A stretch of 64,000 nt of DNA from Leifsonia williamsii (GCF_030433685.1 NZ_JAROCF010000001.1:62001-126000), one strand, 5' to 3'; counted from the first letter of the stretch, positions 41,476-55,820 are shown. The notes: a model not told the origin generated them from the letters alone. Numbers and translations: made by a program.

Positions 41476-42372
41476 ATGCCAGCGAACACCCCCGACGCCC
41501 GGCCGGCCCCGCCGACCGGAGCCGTCATCGTCCCCGCCCACAACGAGGAGCGCGTGATCGAGCGTACGCTCCACCGCCTCCTCCCGCTCCTCGCGCACGA
41601 CACGGTCGAGGTGATCGTCGTGGTCAACGGCAGCACCGACGGCACGGCCGCCGCCGCCCGGCACGTGCCCGGCGTCACCGTGATCGAGAGCGGCATCGGC
41701 TCCAAGCCCGCCGCCATGAACCTCGGCGACGCCGCCGCCACCCGCTGGCCGCGGCTCTACCTCGACGCCGACATCGACGTCGAGCCGGAGGCGGTGGAGG
41801 CGGTGTTCCGGTCGCTCGCGGATCCCCGCGGCCCGCTCGCCGCCCGCCCCGCCTCCGTCATCGACACCTCGGCCTCCTCCTTCCCCGTGCGCGCGTACTA
41901 CCGCGCCCGGGCGCGCATCCCCGAGCGGGGCACGCGCCTCTGGGGCGCCGGCCTGTACGCCGTCTCTCGCGAGGGGCACGAGCGCTTCGACGCCTTCGCC
42001 GACGTCACGGCCGACGACTCCTGGTTCGACGCGCTCTTCGCCGAGGACGAGAAGGAGGTGCTTCCCACCTCCCCCGCGCGCGTGCACGCCCCGACGAACA
42101 CCGCGGCGCTCCTCGCCATCCTGAGCCGGCACCGCCGCGGCTACGTGGAGCTCGACGGTGACGCCGCCGCGCAATCCACCGACCGGGTCGCGGCGCTGCT
42201 GCGGACCATCCGCGGCCCGCGCTCCGCCTTCGACGCCTGCTGCTACGCCGCCCTCGCGGCGGCCGCCCGCCTGCGCACCCGCCGCACGGTCGGCGCCGGC
42301 ACCCGCCGGTGGGAGACCGACGGCACCACCAGGGCCGGACGGCCCGCACACGGGACGGTGGGCGCCCGATGA
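41476..42372 (+). CDS. Glycosyltransferase, GT2 family
   Basis: 298 residues. GT-A start GAVIVPAHNEERVIERTLHRLL, VEVIVVVNGSTDGTAAAARH, SGIGSKPAAMNLGDAAA and LDADIDVEPEAVEAV (DAD metal motif). RLWGAGLYAVSREG and VTADDSWFDALF form the acceptor side. No membrane segment. The ATG at 41476 is only 2 nt beyond TCCACC with a poor ribosome site. Stop overlaps the following GMC gene (ATGA), so an activity on the same lipid-linked glycan is likely, though not proved. Confidence 0.85.
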   Translation: MPANTPDARPAPPTGAVIVPAHNEERVIERTLHRLLPLLAHDTVEVIVVVNGSTDGTAAAARHVPGVTVIESGIGSKPAAMNLGDAAATRWPRLYLDADIDVEPEAVEAVFRSLADPRGPLAARPASVIDTSASSFPVRAYYRARARIPERGTRLWGAGLYAVSREGHERFDAFADVTADDSWFDALFAEDEKEVLPTSPARVHAPTNTAALLAILSRHRRGYVELDGDAAAQSTDRVAALLRTIRGPRSAFDACCYAALAAAARLRTRRTVGAGTRRWETDGTTRAGRPAHGTVGAR

Positions 42373-44051
42373 GACTCGACAGCCTCCCCGCCGACGACGA
42401 GCACTACGGCCTCGTCGTGGTCGGCGCCGGCCCCGTGGGCCTCGCCCTCGCCCTGGAGGCGTCGCAGACCGGCACGCACGTGCTCCTGCTCGACGCCGGC
42501 GCCGAGGACGCGGGCCGCCGCGACAAGCCGCCGGCGCGCCGCCGCAACGACACCATCGTCGACCCCGACCGGCACGCCCCCGAGCTGCAGACCACCCGCG
42601 TCGGCCTCGGCGGCGCCTCCTGGATGTGGGGCGGCCGCTGCGTCACCTACGAGCCGGTGGACTTCGAGCAGCGCGACCATGTGCCCGACTCGGACTGGCC
42701 GATCGGCTTCTCAGCGATCGAGCCCTGGCGCGCGAAGGCGCAGGAGTACCTCGATTGCGGCGCCGGGCCCTTCGCCTCCGCCGAACCGGACTGGCCGGGC
42801 CTGGGTGAGTTCCGCATGTCGCAGCTGGAGCGCTGGGCCCGACAGCCCAAGCTCGGCCCGCGCCTCGGCGCGCGCGTGCTCGCCGACCCGCTGATCGACC
42901 TGCTGAGCGACGCGCCCGTCGTCGGCATCGCCTTCGACGACGACGGCAGCACTGTCCGCGGCCTCCGCATCCGCCACGGCGACCGCCCCGCGATCGTGCG
43001 CGGTGACCGGTACGCGCTGGCGGCGGGAGGGATGGAGACCGTGCGCCTGCTGCTGGACGCCCAGCGCACCCTCCCCACGGCGTTCGGCGGTGTCGACGGC
43101 CCGCTCGGCCGCTACTACATGGGCCACGCCACCGGCAGCATCGCGAACATCGTGCTGACCGACCCGGCCGACATCGCCCTCCTCGACTTCCACCGCGACG
43201 AGCACGACAGCTACGTGCGCCGGCGCTTCTCCCTCCCGGCGGAGGCGCTGAACGAGCACCGCCTGCTCAACGCGAGCTTCTACCTCGACAACCCGCCGTT
43301 CTACGACTACCGGCACAAGAACGCGACGCTGTCGGCCGTCTTCCTGGCGCTGGCCGTGCCGCCCGTCGGCCGCCGCATCCTCGCCGAGGGCATCCGCGTG
43401 CGCCACATCGGCCCGGAACCGCGGCGCTACGGGCCGCACATCGTCAACGTGCTGCGCAACCCGGTGCGCGCGGTGATCGACTCGTGGGACATCCTGCGCC
43501 GCCGCTACCTGTCGCGCGTGCGCAAGCCCGGCTTCCTGCTGCGGAACCCGGGAGGCACGTACGCCATCCACTACCACTCGGAGCAGATCGCGAACCCCGA
43601 CAGCCGCGTCCGGCTCGACGGCGGCGTGAACCCGGACGGCACGCCCAGCATGCTGATCGACTTCCGCTACACCGACCAGGACGTGGACTCGGTGCTCCGC
43701 TTCCACGAACTTCTCGACGACCGCCTCCGCGCCTCCGGCAAGGGCCGCGTCGAATACCTCGACCCGCCGGAGCGCCGCGCTGCGGGCGTCTGGGAGCAGG
43801 CGATCGACGGCTTCCACCACATCGGCACCACCCGCATGAGCGCCCGCCCGGGCGACGGCGTGGTCGACGCCGACTGCCGCGTCCACGGCGTCGACAACCT
43901 CTACATCGCCTCCAGCAGCGTCCTCCGCACCTCCGCCGAGGCCAACCCCACCTTCACCACCGTCTGCCTCGCCCTCCGCCTGGCGCACCACCTGGCGGAG
44001 ACGCCTGCGCTCACCCACCCCCGGAAGGACGAGGCCGCGGTCGAGGGCTGA
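42369..44051 (+). CDS. GMC-family FAD oxidoreductase
   Basis: 560 residues. FAD fold YGLVVVGAGPVGLALALEA and LLLDAGAE at the N-terminus; middle GLGGASWMWGGRCVTYEP, the GMC substrate loop; ALAAGGMETVRLLL; C-terminal domain HHIGTTRMSARPGDGVVDADCRVHGV in pieces and LYIASSSVLRTSAEANPTFTTVCLALRLA, with the active His in FHHIGT and Asn in ANPTFT. The family oxidises alcohols, including sugars. Translationally coupled to a GT2 gene (4-nt overlap), which suggests oxidation of a sugar or polyprenyl-linked intermediate. This pairing is the unusual part. Confidence 0.88.
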   Translation: MRLDSLPADDEHYGLVVVGAGPVGLALALEASQTGTHVLLLDAGAEDAGRRDKPPARRRNDTIVDPDRHAPELQTTRVGLGGASWMWGGRCVTYEPVDFEQRDHVPDSDWPIGFSAIEPWRAKAQEYLDCGAGPFASAEPDWPGLGEFRMSQLERWARQPKLGPRLGARVLADPLIDLLSDAPVVGIAFDDDGSTVRGLRIRHGDRPAIVRGDRYALAAGGMETVRLLLDAQRTLPTAFGGVDGPLGRYYMGHATGSIANIVLTDPADIALLDFHRDEHDSYVRRRFSLPAEALNEHRLLNASFYLDNPPFYDYRHKNATLSAVFLALAVPPVGRRILAEGIRVRHIGPEPRRYGPHIVNVLRNPVRAVIDSWDILRRRYLSRVRKPGFLLRNPGGTYAIHYHSEQIANPDSRVRLDGGVNPDGTPSMLIDFRYTDQDVDSVLRFHELLDDRLRASGKGRVEYLDPPERRAAGVWEQAIDGFHHIGTTRMSARPGDGVVDADCRVHGVDNLYIASSSVLRTSAEANPTFTTVCLALRLAHHLAETPALTHPRKDEAAVEG

Positions 44052-44111
44052 CGCGTAGCTCTGGAGTCGCGGCCGCGCTTCCGGCTCACCTCCGGAGTTG
44101 CGCGCACCACT

Positions 44112-44184
44112 GCGGCGTGTCGCGACTGCGCTCCGGAGTTGCTGCGGCCGACGCCAACTCCGGAGCCCTGCTCCGACACGCCGC
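44112..44184. terminator. Large nested stem-loop between convergent genes
   Basis: Outer arms GCGGCGTGTCG (44112-44122) / CGACACGCCGC (44174-44184) and inner arms GCTCCGGAGTTG (44130-44141) / CAACTCCGGAGC (44155-44166) share one centre at 44148. A 7x7 internal loop and a 13-nt apical loop complete it. It contains the CGACACGCCG core of the window's palindrome family. Two further copies of CTCCGGAGTT lie at 44090 and 44231. Confidence 0.75.
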
Positions 44185-44260
44185 ACCGCGGCGCCCTCCT
44201 CCGGACACGCGCCGGCGCGTCGCGCCCACCCTCCGGAGTTACCGCACGCGTCCCCGCCCG

Positions 44261-45229
<969 letters not shown>

Positions 45230-45252
45230 CTAGCGGCCGGCCGACGCCCCGC

Positions 45253-47198
<1,946 letters not shown>

Positions 47199-47214
47199 AC
47201 GTCGAGTTGACGCA

Positions 47215-47248
47215 ACACGCCGCCCGGCGGTCGTGCCGGGCGGCGTGT
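47215..47248. terminator. Terminator-like hairpin, CGACACGCCG family
   Basis: ACACGCCGCCCGG (47215-47227) / CCGGGCGGCGTGT (47236-47248), a perfect 13-bp stem with 8-nt loop, between the convergent mdh and acyl-CoA oxidase genes. Confidence 0.8.
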
Positions 47249-47275
47249 CGTGACAACTGGGATGGCCGGCCGGGA

Positions 47276-49408
47276 TCAGCGCTTCTTCTGCGACTTCTCC
47301 GGGACCGGCAGCGTCCCCGCCGCGCGCCGCTCCGCGTAGTACGCCCGGGCCTCCGCCTGGCGCTCGGCCTCGGCGCCGCTCGCGATCTTCGCGCGGACGA
47401 GCTCCGGCCCGTAGCCGAAGGCGTCGACCAGGTCGACCGCGTGGGGGCGGATGCGGGTGAGCAGCCGGTCGATGTACGCCGTGACCGCCTGTGCGCGCTG
47501 GGGTGAGAGCCGGCCGTTCATCAGGTACCAGGCCAAGTGCTTCTCGATCAGGCCGAAGCCGAAGAGGTCGCGCAGCCAGGTGAGCACCTGGCGCGTGCCG
47601 GCGTCCTCGGTGTGCTCCAGCGCCTCCGTGAACGCCTCCCACTGCAGCAGCTCGCCGTGGGCGCGGGCGGCCTCGATGAGCTCGTTCTGCTGCGCGTTGA
47701 ACAGGTCGGCCGCGGCCTTCTTGCCCAGCTTGGAGGCGGGGCGCAGGCGGCCGGCGATCTGGCCGATCATCGTCTCCACGCGGTCGGTGAGCAGCTCGCG
47801 CTGCGTCGCGGGCTCCTGCAGCCAGTTCACCGAGCGGGCGGTCGAGCCGAAGTCGCGGACCGTCTGCGCGACGCTCCGCAGGCCCGTGCCGTGGTACGCG
47901 CGGCCGGCGGCCTGCGTGACGACGTACCGGGCGAGCGCGCCGGCGTCGGCCTTCGCGAACTTGCGGCTGAAGTCGGTGAGCAGGCGCTTCGCGACCAGTT
48001 GCAGCAGCACGTTGTTGTCGCCCTCGAAGGTGACCCAGATGTCGAGGTCCTGGCGCAGGGAGGTGAGGCGGTTCTCCGTGAGGAAGCCCGCGCCTCCACA
48101 GGCCTCGCGGGCCTCCTGCAGGGTGTCGAGCGCGTGCCAGGTGCTGAGCGGCTTGAGCGCCGCCGCGATCGTCTCGAGGTCCTGCCGGTCGGTGTCGCTG
48201 TCGGCCACGCCGCTGAACACGTCGTCGAACTTGTGCAGGAACACCTCGTGGGCGAAGCTCGCCGCGTACGTGGTCGCCAGCAGCGGCAGCAGGCGGCGCT
48301 GGTGGCGCTGGTAGTCGAGGATCACCTCCTCGTCGGTGTCGCTGCCGGCGGTGAACTGGCGGCGCTGGTCGGCGTAGGTGATCGCGATGGTCAGGCCCAG
48401 CTTCGCGGCGATCGTCGCGGAGCCGTCGAGCGAGACACGGCCCTGCACGAGCGTGCCGAGCATGGTGAAGAAGCGACGGCCTGGGCTCTGGATGGGCGAG
48501 CTGTACGTGCCGTCCTCGGCGACGTCGCCGTACCGGTTGAGCAGGTCGGTGCGCGGGATGCGGACGCCGTCGAAGTGCAGCCGCCCGTTGTCGACGCCGT
48601 TGAGGCCGCCCTTCTGTCCGTCGTCCTCTCCACCGATCCCGGGGAGGAAGTCGCCGTTGGCGTCGCGGATCGGCACGTAGAAGGCGTGCACGCCGTGGTT
48701 CACGTTCTTGGTGACGAGCTGGGCGAACACGACGGCGGCGGTGGCGTCGACCGCGGCGTTGCCGAGGTAGTCCTTCCACGCGGCGCGGAACGGGGTCTGC
48801 AGGACGAACTCCTGCGCCTCCGGGTCGTAGGTCGCGGTGGTGCCGATGCTGGCGACGTCGGAGCCGTGCCCGGTCTCGGTCATCGCGAAGGCGCCCGGCA
48901 CCTCCAGCGACATGATCGCGGGCAGGTACGCCTCGTGGTGGCGTTCGGTGCCGAGGTGCAGCACGGCGGCGCCGAACAGGCCCCACTGGACGCCGGACTT
49001 GATCTGGAGGGACGGGTCGGCCGCGACCAGCTCCTCGAACGCGGCGATGTTGCCGCCGTTGTCCTCGCCGCCGCCGACGGACTTCGGGAAGGCGCGGTGC
49101 ACCTGGCCGTTCTCGACCAGGAGTTTGAGCTGCTCGAAGACGCGCTTGCGGTGCTCGGCGACGGGGAGGCCCTCCACCTTCTGCATCTCCGGGCGCTTCG
49201 CGAGCTCGCGAGAGGCGAGGCGGACCTCGGCCCAGTCGCCCAGGAGCTGACGGCCGAGCGATTCGACGTCGACGCGCGGGGTGGCGCCGGCGGGGGCGCC
49301 GGTTGCGCCTGCATCCTGCTGGGCGGCGGGCGGGGTGTCGGAGGCGTTGACGGCGGCGGACGCGGCGGCAGGGGCGGACGCGGCGACGCGCTCGGAGGTG
49401 TCGACCAT
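47276..49408 (-). CDS. Acyl-CoA oxidase
   Basis: 710 residues, near the 650-700 typical of acyl-CoA oxidases and longer than dehydrogenases (about 380). Segments: FAMTETGHGSDVASIGTTATYD, PIRDANGDFLPGI with GVRIPRTDLLNRYGDV, GSATIAAKLGLTIAITYA.RRQF, CGGAGFLTENRL and TFEGDNNVLLQLVAKRLL, all shared with ACOX; KNVNHGVHAFYVPI holds the active region. Expected to begin beta-oxidation, producing peroxide. An Ala/Pro-rich stretch of about 45 residues precedes the domain. ATG at 49408 follows AAGAGGAG. Alone in its transcript. Confidence 0.93.
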   Translation of the reverse strand: MVDTSERVAASAPAAASAAVNASDTPPAAQQDAGATGAPAGATPRVDVESLGRQLLGDWAEVRLASRELAKRPEMQKVEGLPVAEHRKRVFEQLKLLVENGQVHRAFPKSVGGGEDNGGNIAAFEELVAADPSLQIKSGVQWGLFGAAVLHLGTERHHEAYLPAIMSLEVPGAFAMTETGHGSDVASIGTTATYDPEAQEFVLQTPFRAAWKDYLGNAAVDATAAVVFAQLVTKNVNHGVHAFYVPIRDANGDFLPGIGGEDDGQKGGLNGVDNGRLHFDGVRIPRTDLLNRYGDVAEDGTYSSPIQSPGRRFFTMLGTLVQGRVSLDGSATIAAKLGLTIAITYADQRRQFTAGSDTDEEVILDYQRHQRRLLPLLATTYAASFAHEVFLHKFDDVFSGVADSDTDRQDLETIAAALKPLSTWHALDTLQEAREACGGAGFLTENRLTSLRQDLDIWVTFEGDNNVLLQLVAKRLLTDFSRKFAKADAGALARYVVTQAAGRAYHGTGLRSVAQTVRDFGSTARSVNWLQEPATQRELLTDRVETMIGQIAGRLRPASKLGKKAAADLFNAQQNELIEAARAHGELLQWEAFTEALEHTEDAGTRQVLTWLRDLFGFGLIEKHLAWYLMNGRLSPQRAQAVTAYIDRLLTRIRPHAVDLVDAFGYGPELVRAKIASGAEAERQAEARAYYAERRAAGTLPVPEKSQKKR

Positions 49409-49715
49409 GAGGCTCCTCTTCGATTCTCGTCGGGACGCTGACACGCTACGACGCCCGGCCGCGGGCGCGAAACGCTCGGTGCGCGGCCTACAAACCGGCG
49501 GGAGGGCGTCCCGATGACGCGTTGCGGAATCCTCCAAATGGGGGACGGGCGGGTGCTGTGCTGTCTACAAGGCGGAGGTGGCCGGCCGGACACGCAGAAA
49601 GGGTCCCGACTCGCCGTCCGCCTGTGGGCGGGGCGGCGTGTCGGGACCCCTCTGGTGAGGTGATTTCGGGTTCGGTACGTCGGCGGAATGCCGACCGGGC
49701 GCTCGGCGCCAGGCG
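49409..49715. other. Intergenic region, no gene
   Basis: 307 bp. The right part holds a terminator-like palindrome (49601-49649) ending the gene at 49716. The left part must include the acyl-CoA oxidase promoter, but no clear -35/-10 is visible. Confidence 0.6.
49601..49649. terminator. Long imperfect hairpin, CGACACGCCG family
   Basis: GGGTCCCGACTCGCCGTCCG... (from 49601) pairs with ...GGCGGCGTGTCGGGACCC (to 49649) with two or three mismatches. It is located 67 bp beyond the stop of the leftward hexapeptide gene. Core shared with 24437, 44112 and 47215. Confidence 0.7.
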
Positions 49716-50210
49716 CTAGGCCGCGCGCCGGGGAGCCTGGCGGCGTGCCGCGCGCGGGGGCTGCTGCGCGCGGGTGGCGCGCGGGACGCGCGGGGCCGCG
49801 GTGAGGGCGGCCCGGGCGGCGGCGGCTCCGCGGAGCTGCACGACCGCGCCCTCGGCGAGCTGGGCGTCGCGGTCGACGCGCGCGCCGTTGCCGATCATCG
49901 TCTTGGCGCCGAGCTTGGCGTTGCTGCCGATCTTCGCGCCGCTGCCGACGACGCTGCCCGCGCCGACGTGGACGTTCGCGCCCACGAACGCGCGGTCGCC
50001 GATCGTGGCACCCGAGTCGATCCAGCTCCCGGCGCCGATGTAGGCGTCGAGGCCCACCCGGGCGTCGGCCTCCACGTACGCTGTCGGCTCAACGTAGGCC
50101 GACTCGGCAACACGCGCGGAGGGCGCGACGAGCCCTCGTCCGTTGGCGTGCCGCTTGTACTTGATCACTGCGCCGGTCTCGTCCTCGAGCTCCTCGATCA
50201 TTCGTGCCAT
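49716..50210 (-). CDS. Small left-handed beta-helix (hexapeptide) protein with basic tail
   Basis: 164 residues. ATG at 50210 follows GAAGGAGGATGAG. After MIEELEDETGAVIKYKRH come about ten hexapeptide turns (ARVAESAYVEP, VGLDAYIGAG, IGDRAFVGAN, VHVGAGSVVG, IGSNAKLGAK, IGNGARVDRD), then a 45-residue Arg/Ala/Pro tail. No acetyltransferase C-terminal helix or substrate domain is seen, so it may be a minimal acyltransferase or gamma-carbonic-anhydrase-like scaffold without visible active site. The basic tail could bind nucleic acid or a charged surface. No known partner is adjacent. Confidence 0.7.
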   Translation of the reverse strand: MARMIEELEDETGAVIKYKRHANGRGLVAPSARVAESAYVEPTAYVEADARVGLDAYIGAGSWIDSGATIGDRAFVGANVHVGAGSVVGSGAKIGSNAKLGAKTMIGNGARVDRDAQLAEGAVVQLRGAAAARAALTAAPRVPRATRAQQPPRAARRQAPRRAA

Positions 50211-50433
50211 CTCATCCTCCTTCGAGATCGTCGCGATCCAACAGTGGGGAAAACGCGTTCCAGGATCGGAAAATTCCCTGGTCGCCCCAGGGAACGGCGC
50301 GTTCATGGCCCCATGAGACCGGCACAGTACGCCGCGCTCCCGCGGCGGACCAGGGGTGCGCAGCGAATCGGACCGCGCCGGGAGGGTGTCCGGGCGGCGT
50401 CAGGAGGAGATCGGGAGGCGTCGCGAGGAGGAG

Positions 50434-52506
<2,073 letters not shown>

Positions 52507-52555
52507 CTCTCGATCGTAACGAGGGCCGCCGACCGCCCGGTCGGCGGGGCGCCGA

Positions 52556-52585
52556 ATCTGTGGAGAGCTCGCGGCCTCCACAGAT
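52556..52585. promoter_or_regulatory. 10-bp inverted repeat in the recQ/DHFR divergent gap
   Basis: ATCTGTGGAG (52556-52565) and CTCCACAGAT (52576-52585) form a perfect palindrome with a 10-bp spacer, centred between the two divergent starts (52506 and 52646). It may be an operator for one or both genes or a structured leader of recQ. Confidence 0.45.
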
Positions 52586-52645
52586 GCATTTCCGGGCGTC
52601 TGCACCTCTCGCCCCCGCCGCGGACGCTCGGGTAGCATCGCGGAC

Positions 52646-53227
52646 ATGCCTCGCCTGATCGTCACCCAGTTCATGACCCTCGACGGGGTCGTGGAGGCGC
52701 CGGGCGGCGAGACGACGCACCGCCACTCCGGCTGGACCATGCCGTACGGCACCGACGACCTGGTCGCCTTCAAGCTGCGGGAGGTGCAGGAGGCCGGCTC
52801 GCTGCTCCTCGGCCGCCGCACCTACGAGCAGTTCGCCGAGGCGTGGCCGCCGCGCGAGGGGCCGTTCGCCGACGCCATGAACGCGCTGCCCAAGACGGTC
52901 GTGACCTCCCGCGCCGGCGAGCTCGGCTGGAACGCCACGGCCCTGGTCGCCGACCGGCAGCTGGGCGGGGTCCGCGCGGCCGTGCAGGGGCTGAAGGAGC
53001 AGGAGGGCGACGCGCCCATCCTCGTTCCTGGCAGCGCGTCGCTGGTGCGCTCGCTGCTGGTCTGGGGGCTGGTCGACGAGCTGCGCCTCCTGACCTACCC
53101 GGTGCTCGTCGGCGGCGGGGTGCGCATCTTCCCCGACGACCGCGAGAAGTGGGCCTTCGAGCTGACGACCCTCGACCGCTTCGAGTCGGGCGCCGTGCTG
53201 CACATCTACCGCCTGGCCGGGAGCTGA
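52646..53227 (+). CDS. Dihydrofolate-reductase-like (RibD_C) protein
   Basis: 193 residues. MPRLIVTQFMTLDGVVEAPGG, GSLLLGRRTYEQFAEAWP, LPKTVVTSRAG, APILVPGSASLVRSLLVWGLVDELRLLTYPVLVGGGVRIF in pieces. This is the RibD C-terminal/DHFR-like family, NADPH reductases of mostly unknown substrate. The conserved GS.SL...L...L.DEL.L...P...G.G..LF block is clear. Stop overlaps the EamA start by one base (TGATG), so the two are coupled. Confidence 0.9.
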   Translation: MPRLIVTQFMTLDGVVEAPGGETTHRHSGWTMPYGTDDLVAFKLREVQEAGSLLLGRRTYEQFAEAWPPREGPFADAMNALPKTVVTSRAGELGWNATALVADRQLGGVRAAVQGLKEQEGDAPILVPGSASLVRSLLVWGLVDELRLLTYPVLVGGGVRIFPDDREKWAFELTTLDRFESGAVLHIYRLAGS

Positions 53228-54117
53228 TGCCGGCCGCCCTGCTGGGGCTGCTCTCGGCACTCGTCTACGGCTCCGCGGACTTCGTCGGCGGCGTGGCCGC
53301 GCGTCGCGTCGGCGCTGTGCGCACGACGGCGCTCGGGGCGGTGAGCGGGCTCGCGCTGCTGCTCCTGGCGCTGCCCGTCGTCGGCGGCGCGTGGTCGGCA
53401 TCCGCGGTCGGCTGGGCCGCGGCCTCCGGCGTCGTCGGGTCGGCGGCCATCTTCCTGCTGTACGCCTGCCTGGCCGTCGGGCCGATGAGCATCCTGTCGC
53501 CGCTGACCGCGGTGGTGTCGGCCGTGGTGCCCATGATCGTCGGCCTGATCGGCGGGGACCGGTTCGCGCCGATCGGCTACGTCGCCCTCGGGCTGGCGCT
53601 GGTAGCGGTGGTGCTCGTCGGGTTCGTTCCTGAGCGAGGGGCCGTGCGCCCCTCCGGTCGCGCGCTGCTGATGGCGGTCGGAGCGGGAGCCGGCATCGGC
53701 CTGTTCCTGGTGCTGCTCGACCAGACCCCGGCCGACTCGGGCCTGGTGCCGCTGATCGTCAACCGCGCCGTCAACGGGGCGATCATGTGGAGCGTCGTGG
53801 GCGCGATGGTGGTGGCGGCGCGGCGGGCGCGGGCGCCCGGCGACCGCCTCCCCGGTGCTGGCCTCCCCCGTGCCCGCCTCCCCCGTGCCGGCCTCCTTCT
53901 GGCCGCCCTCTCGGGCGTGATCGACGCGACGGCGAACACGATCATCCTGCTGGGCCTGCGCCTCGGCGACCTCACGACCATGTCGGTGTTGGTCGCGCTG
54001 TACCCGGCCGGCACGATCCTCCTCGCCGCCCTCGTGCTGCGCGAGCGCGTCGCGCCCGTGCAGTGGGCGGGGCTCGCGCTCGCCGTGATCGCCGCCGCCC
54101 TGCTCTCGATCGCCTGA
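53227..54117 (+). CDS. EamA/DMT-family transporter
   Basis: 296 residues, about ten membrane helices in two repeated EamA halves. First half [21 protein letters not shown]..., [22 protein letters not shown]; second half [49 protein letters not shown], where the L.P....(L)...L.E. signature recurs. DMT proteins export metabolites or drugs; the substrate is unknown. Residues 195-215 contain three degenerate copies of [10 protein letters not shown], a loop repeat between halves. TGATG overlap with the DHFR-like gene. Confidence 0.88.
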   Translation: MPAALLGLLSALVYGSADFVGGVAARRVGAVRTTALGAVSGLALLLLALPVVGGAWSASAVGWAAASGVVGSAAIFLLYACLAVGPMSILSPLTAVVSAVVPMIVGLIGGDRFAPIGYVALGLALVAVVLVGFVPERGAVRPSGRALLMAVGAGAGIGLFLVLLDQTPADSGLVPLIVNRAVNGAIMWSVVGAMVVAARRARAPGDRLPGAGLPRARLPRAGLLLAALSGVIDATANTIILLGLRLGDLTTMSVLVALYPAGTILLAALVLRERVAPVQWAGLALAVIAAALLSIA

Positions 54118-54200
54118 GACGCACCGCCGACCCCCCGAGCGGGGGCAGGACGCTGCGGGTAGTGTGGGCGACCGAGCACGACCATGCAAGGAGGAGCGCC

Positions 54201-55820
54201 ATGTCGGCACCCCATGACCCCGCTGACGACCTGGAGAACCGGCGCGAGCACCTCGGCGACGTGAGCCAGGCGGTCCAGGACTTCGCCAGCGAGCAGGAGG
54301 GCTACCACAAGTCCCTGTCGTCGCGGCAGCTGCAGATGATCGCCATCGGCGGCGCCATCGGCACCGGCCTCTTCCTCGGCGCCGGAGGGAGGCTCGAGCA
54401 GGGCGGCCCCATCCTCGTGCTCGTGTACGCGGTGTGCGGCTTCTTCGCCTTCCTCGTGCTGCGCGCGCTCGGCGAGCTGGTGCTGCACCGGCCGTCGTCC
54501 GGATCGTTCGTGTCGTACGCGCGCGAGTTCTACGGCGAGAAGATGGCGTACGTCGCCGGGTGGATGTACTTCCTCAACTGGGCGATGACCGCGATCGTCG
54601 ACTCCACCGCCGTCGCCCTCTACGTGAAGTACTGGAGCGCCTTCTCGTCGGTGCCGCAGTGGCTGCTGGCGCTGATCGCGCTGATCGTCGTCGTGAGCCT
54701 CAACCTCATCTCGGTGAAGGTGTTCGGCGAGATGGAGTTCTGGTTCGCGCTGATCAAGGTGGGCGCGCTCGTGGCCTTCCTCCTCGTCGGCATCGTCGTG
54801 CTGGCGGCCGGCTGGCCGACCGACCTCGGCCCGACCGGCATCCCGATGCTGGCCGAGAACGGCTGGCTGCTGCCGAACGGCGTCGGCACCATCGCGATGG
54901 CGCTCGTGCTCGTACAGGGCGTCGTCTTCGCATACGCGGCCATCGAGCTCGTCGGCATCGCGGCCGGCGAGACCGCGGAGCCCGAGAGGATCATGCCGAA
55001 GGCGATCAACAGCGTGGTCTTCCGCATCGCCGTCTTCTACTGCGGCTCGGTGCTGCTGCTGGCCCTGCTGCTCCCGGCGAGCGCGTACAGCGGCGACGAG
55101 AGCCCCTTCGTCACCTTCTTCACGCACCTCGGCGGTCCGCAGACCGGCGCGATCATCGGCTCGGTCATGAACTTCGTGGTGCTCACCGCCGCGCTGTCGA
55201 GCCTCAACGCCGGCATGTACTCCACCGGCCGCATCCTCCACTCGCTCGCGCAGACCGGCGCCTCCCCCGCCTTCACCGGCCGGATGAATGCTCGCGGCGT
55301 CCCGTACGGCGGCATCCTGCTCACCGCGGCGATCGGCGTGCTCGGCGTCTTCCTCAACCTGGTGGTGCCGGAGGAGGCGTTCAACATCGTGCTGAACGTC
55401 GCCTCCCTCGGCATCATCACCAGCTGGGCGATGATCGTGCTCTGCCAGATGCAGCTGCGGAAGTGGTCGCTGCAGGGAAAGCTGGAGCGACCGTCGTTCC
55501 GGCTGTTCGGGGCGCCGTTCACCGCGTGGCTGACGCTCGCCTTCCTCGCGGCGGTGCTGGTGCTGATGGCATTCGACTACCCGACGGGCACGTGGACCGT
55601 CGCGTCGCTCGTCGTCATCATCCCGCTGCTCGTGCTCGGCTGGTACCTGCAGCGCGGCCGCATCCTCGCCATCGCGAAGCAGCGCGAGGGCTACACGGGG
55701 GCGCACCCGGTCATCGCGGCGCGCCCGGGTCAGGAGCGGGGTCAGCAGGAGCGGAGCCAGGAGGAGCGTCGCCGGCGCGGCTCCACTCCGGGCGGAGACG
55801 CTCCACGCCGTCGAGGATGA
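54201..55820 (+). CDS. Amino acid permease (APC superfamily, GabP/AnsP-like)
   Basis: 539 residues, 12 helices. [24 protein letters not shown] is the AAT-family helix 1 signature; [39 protein letters not shown] is shown in pieces as the second; [28 protein letters not shown] the sixth. Strong ribosome site AAGGAGG at 54187-54193. Probably a proton-coupled importer of neutral amino acids or GABA; substrate unsure. The last 37 residues ([19 protein letters not shown]...) are charged and lie on the opposite strand of the TetR gene's 3' end: a 110-bp convergent overlap. Confidence 0.9.
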   Translation: MSAPHDPADDLENRREHLGDVSQAVQDFASEQEGYHKSLSSRQLQMIAIGGAIGTGLFLGAGGRLEQGGPILVLVYAVCGFFAFLVLRALGELVLHRPSSGSFVSYAREFYGEKMAYVAGWMYFLNWAMTAIVDSTAVALYVKYWSAFSSVPQWLLALIALIVVVSLNLISVKVFGEMEFWFALIKVGALVAFLLVGIVVLAAGWPTDLGPTGIPMLAENGWLLPNGVGTIAMALVLVQGVVFAYAAIELVGIAAGETAEPERIMPKAINSVVFRIAVFYCGSVLLLALLLPASAYSGDESPFVTFFTHLGGPQTGAIIGSVMNFVVLTAALSSLNAGMYSTGRILHSLAQTGASPAFTGRMNARGVPYGGILLTAAIGVLGVFLNLVVPEEAFNIVLNVASLGIITSWAMIVLCQMQLRKWSLQGKLERPSFRLFGAPFTAWLTLAFLAAVLVLMAFDYPTGTWTVASLVVIIPLLVLGWYLQRGRILAIAKQREGYTGAHPVIAARPGQERGQQERSQEERRRRGSTPGGDAPRRRG

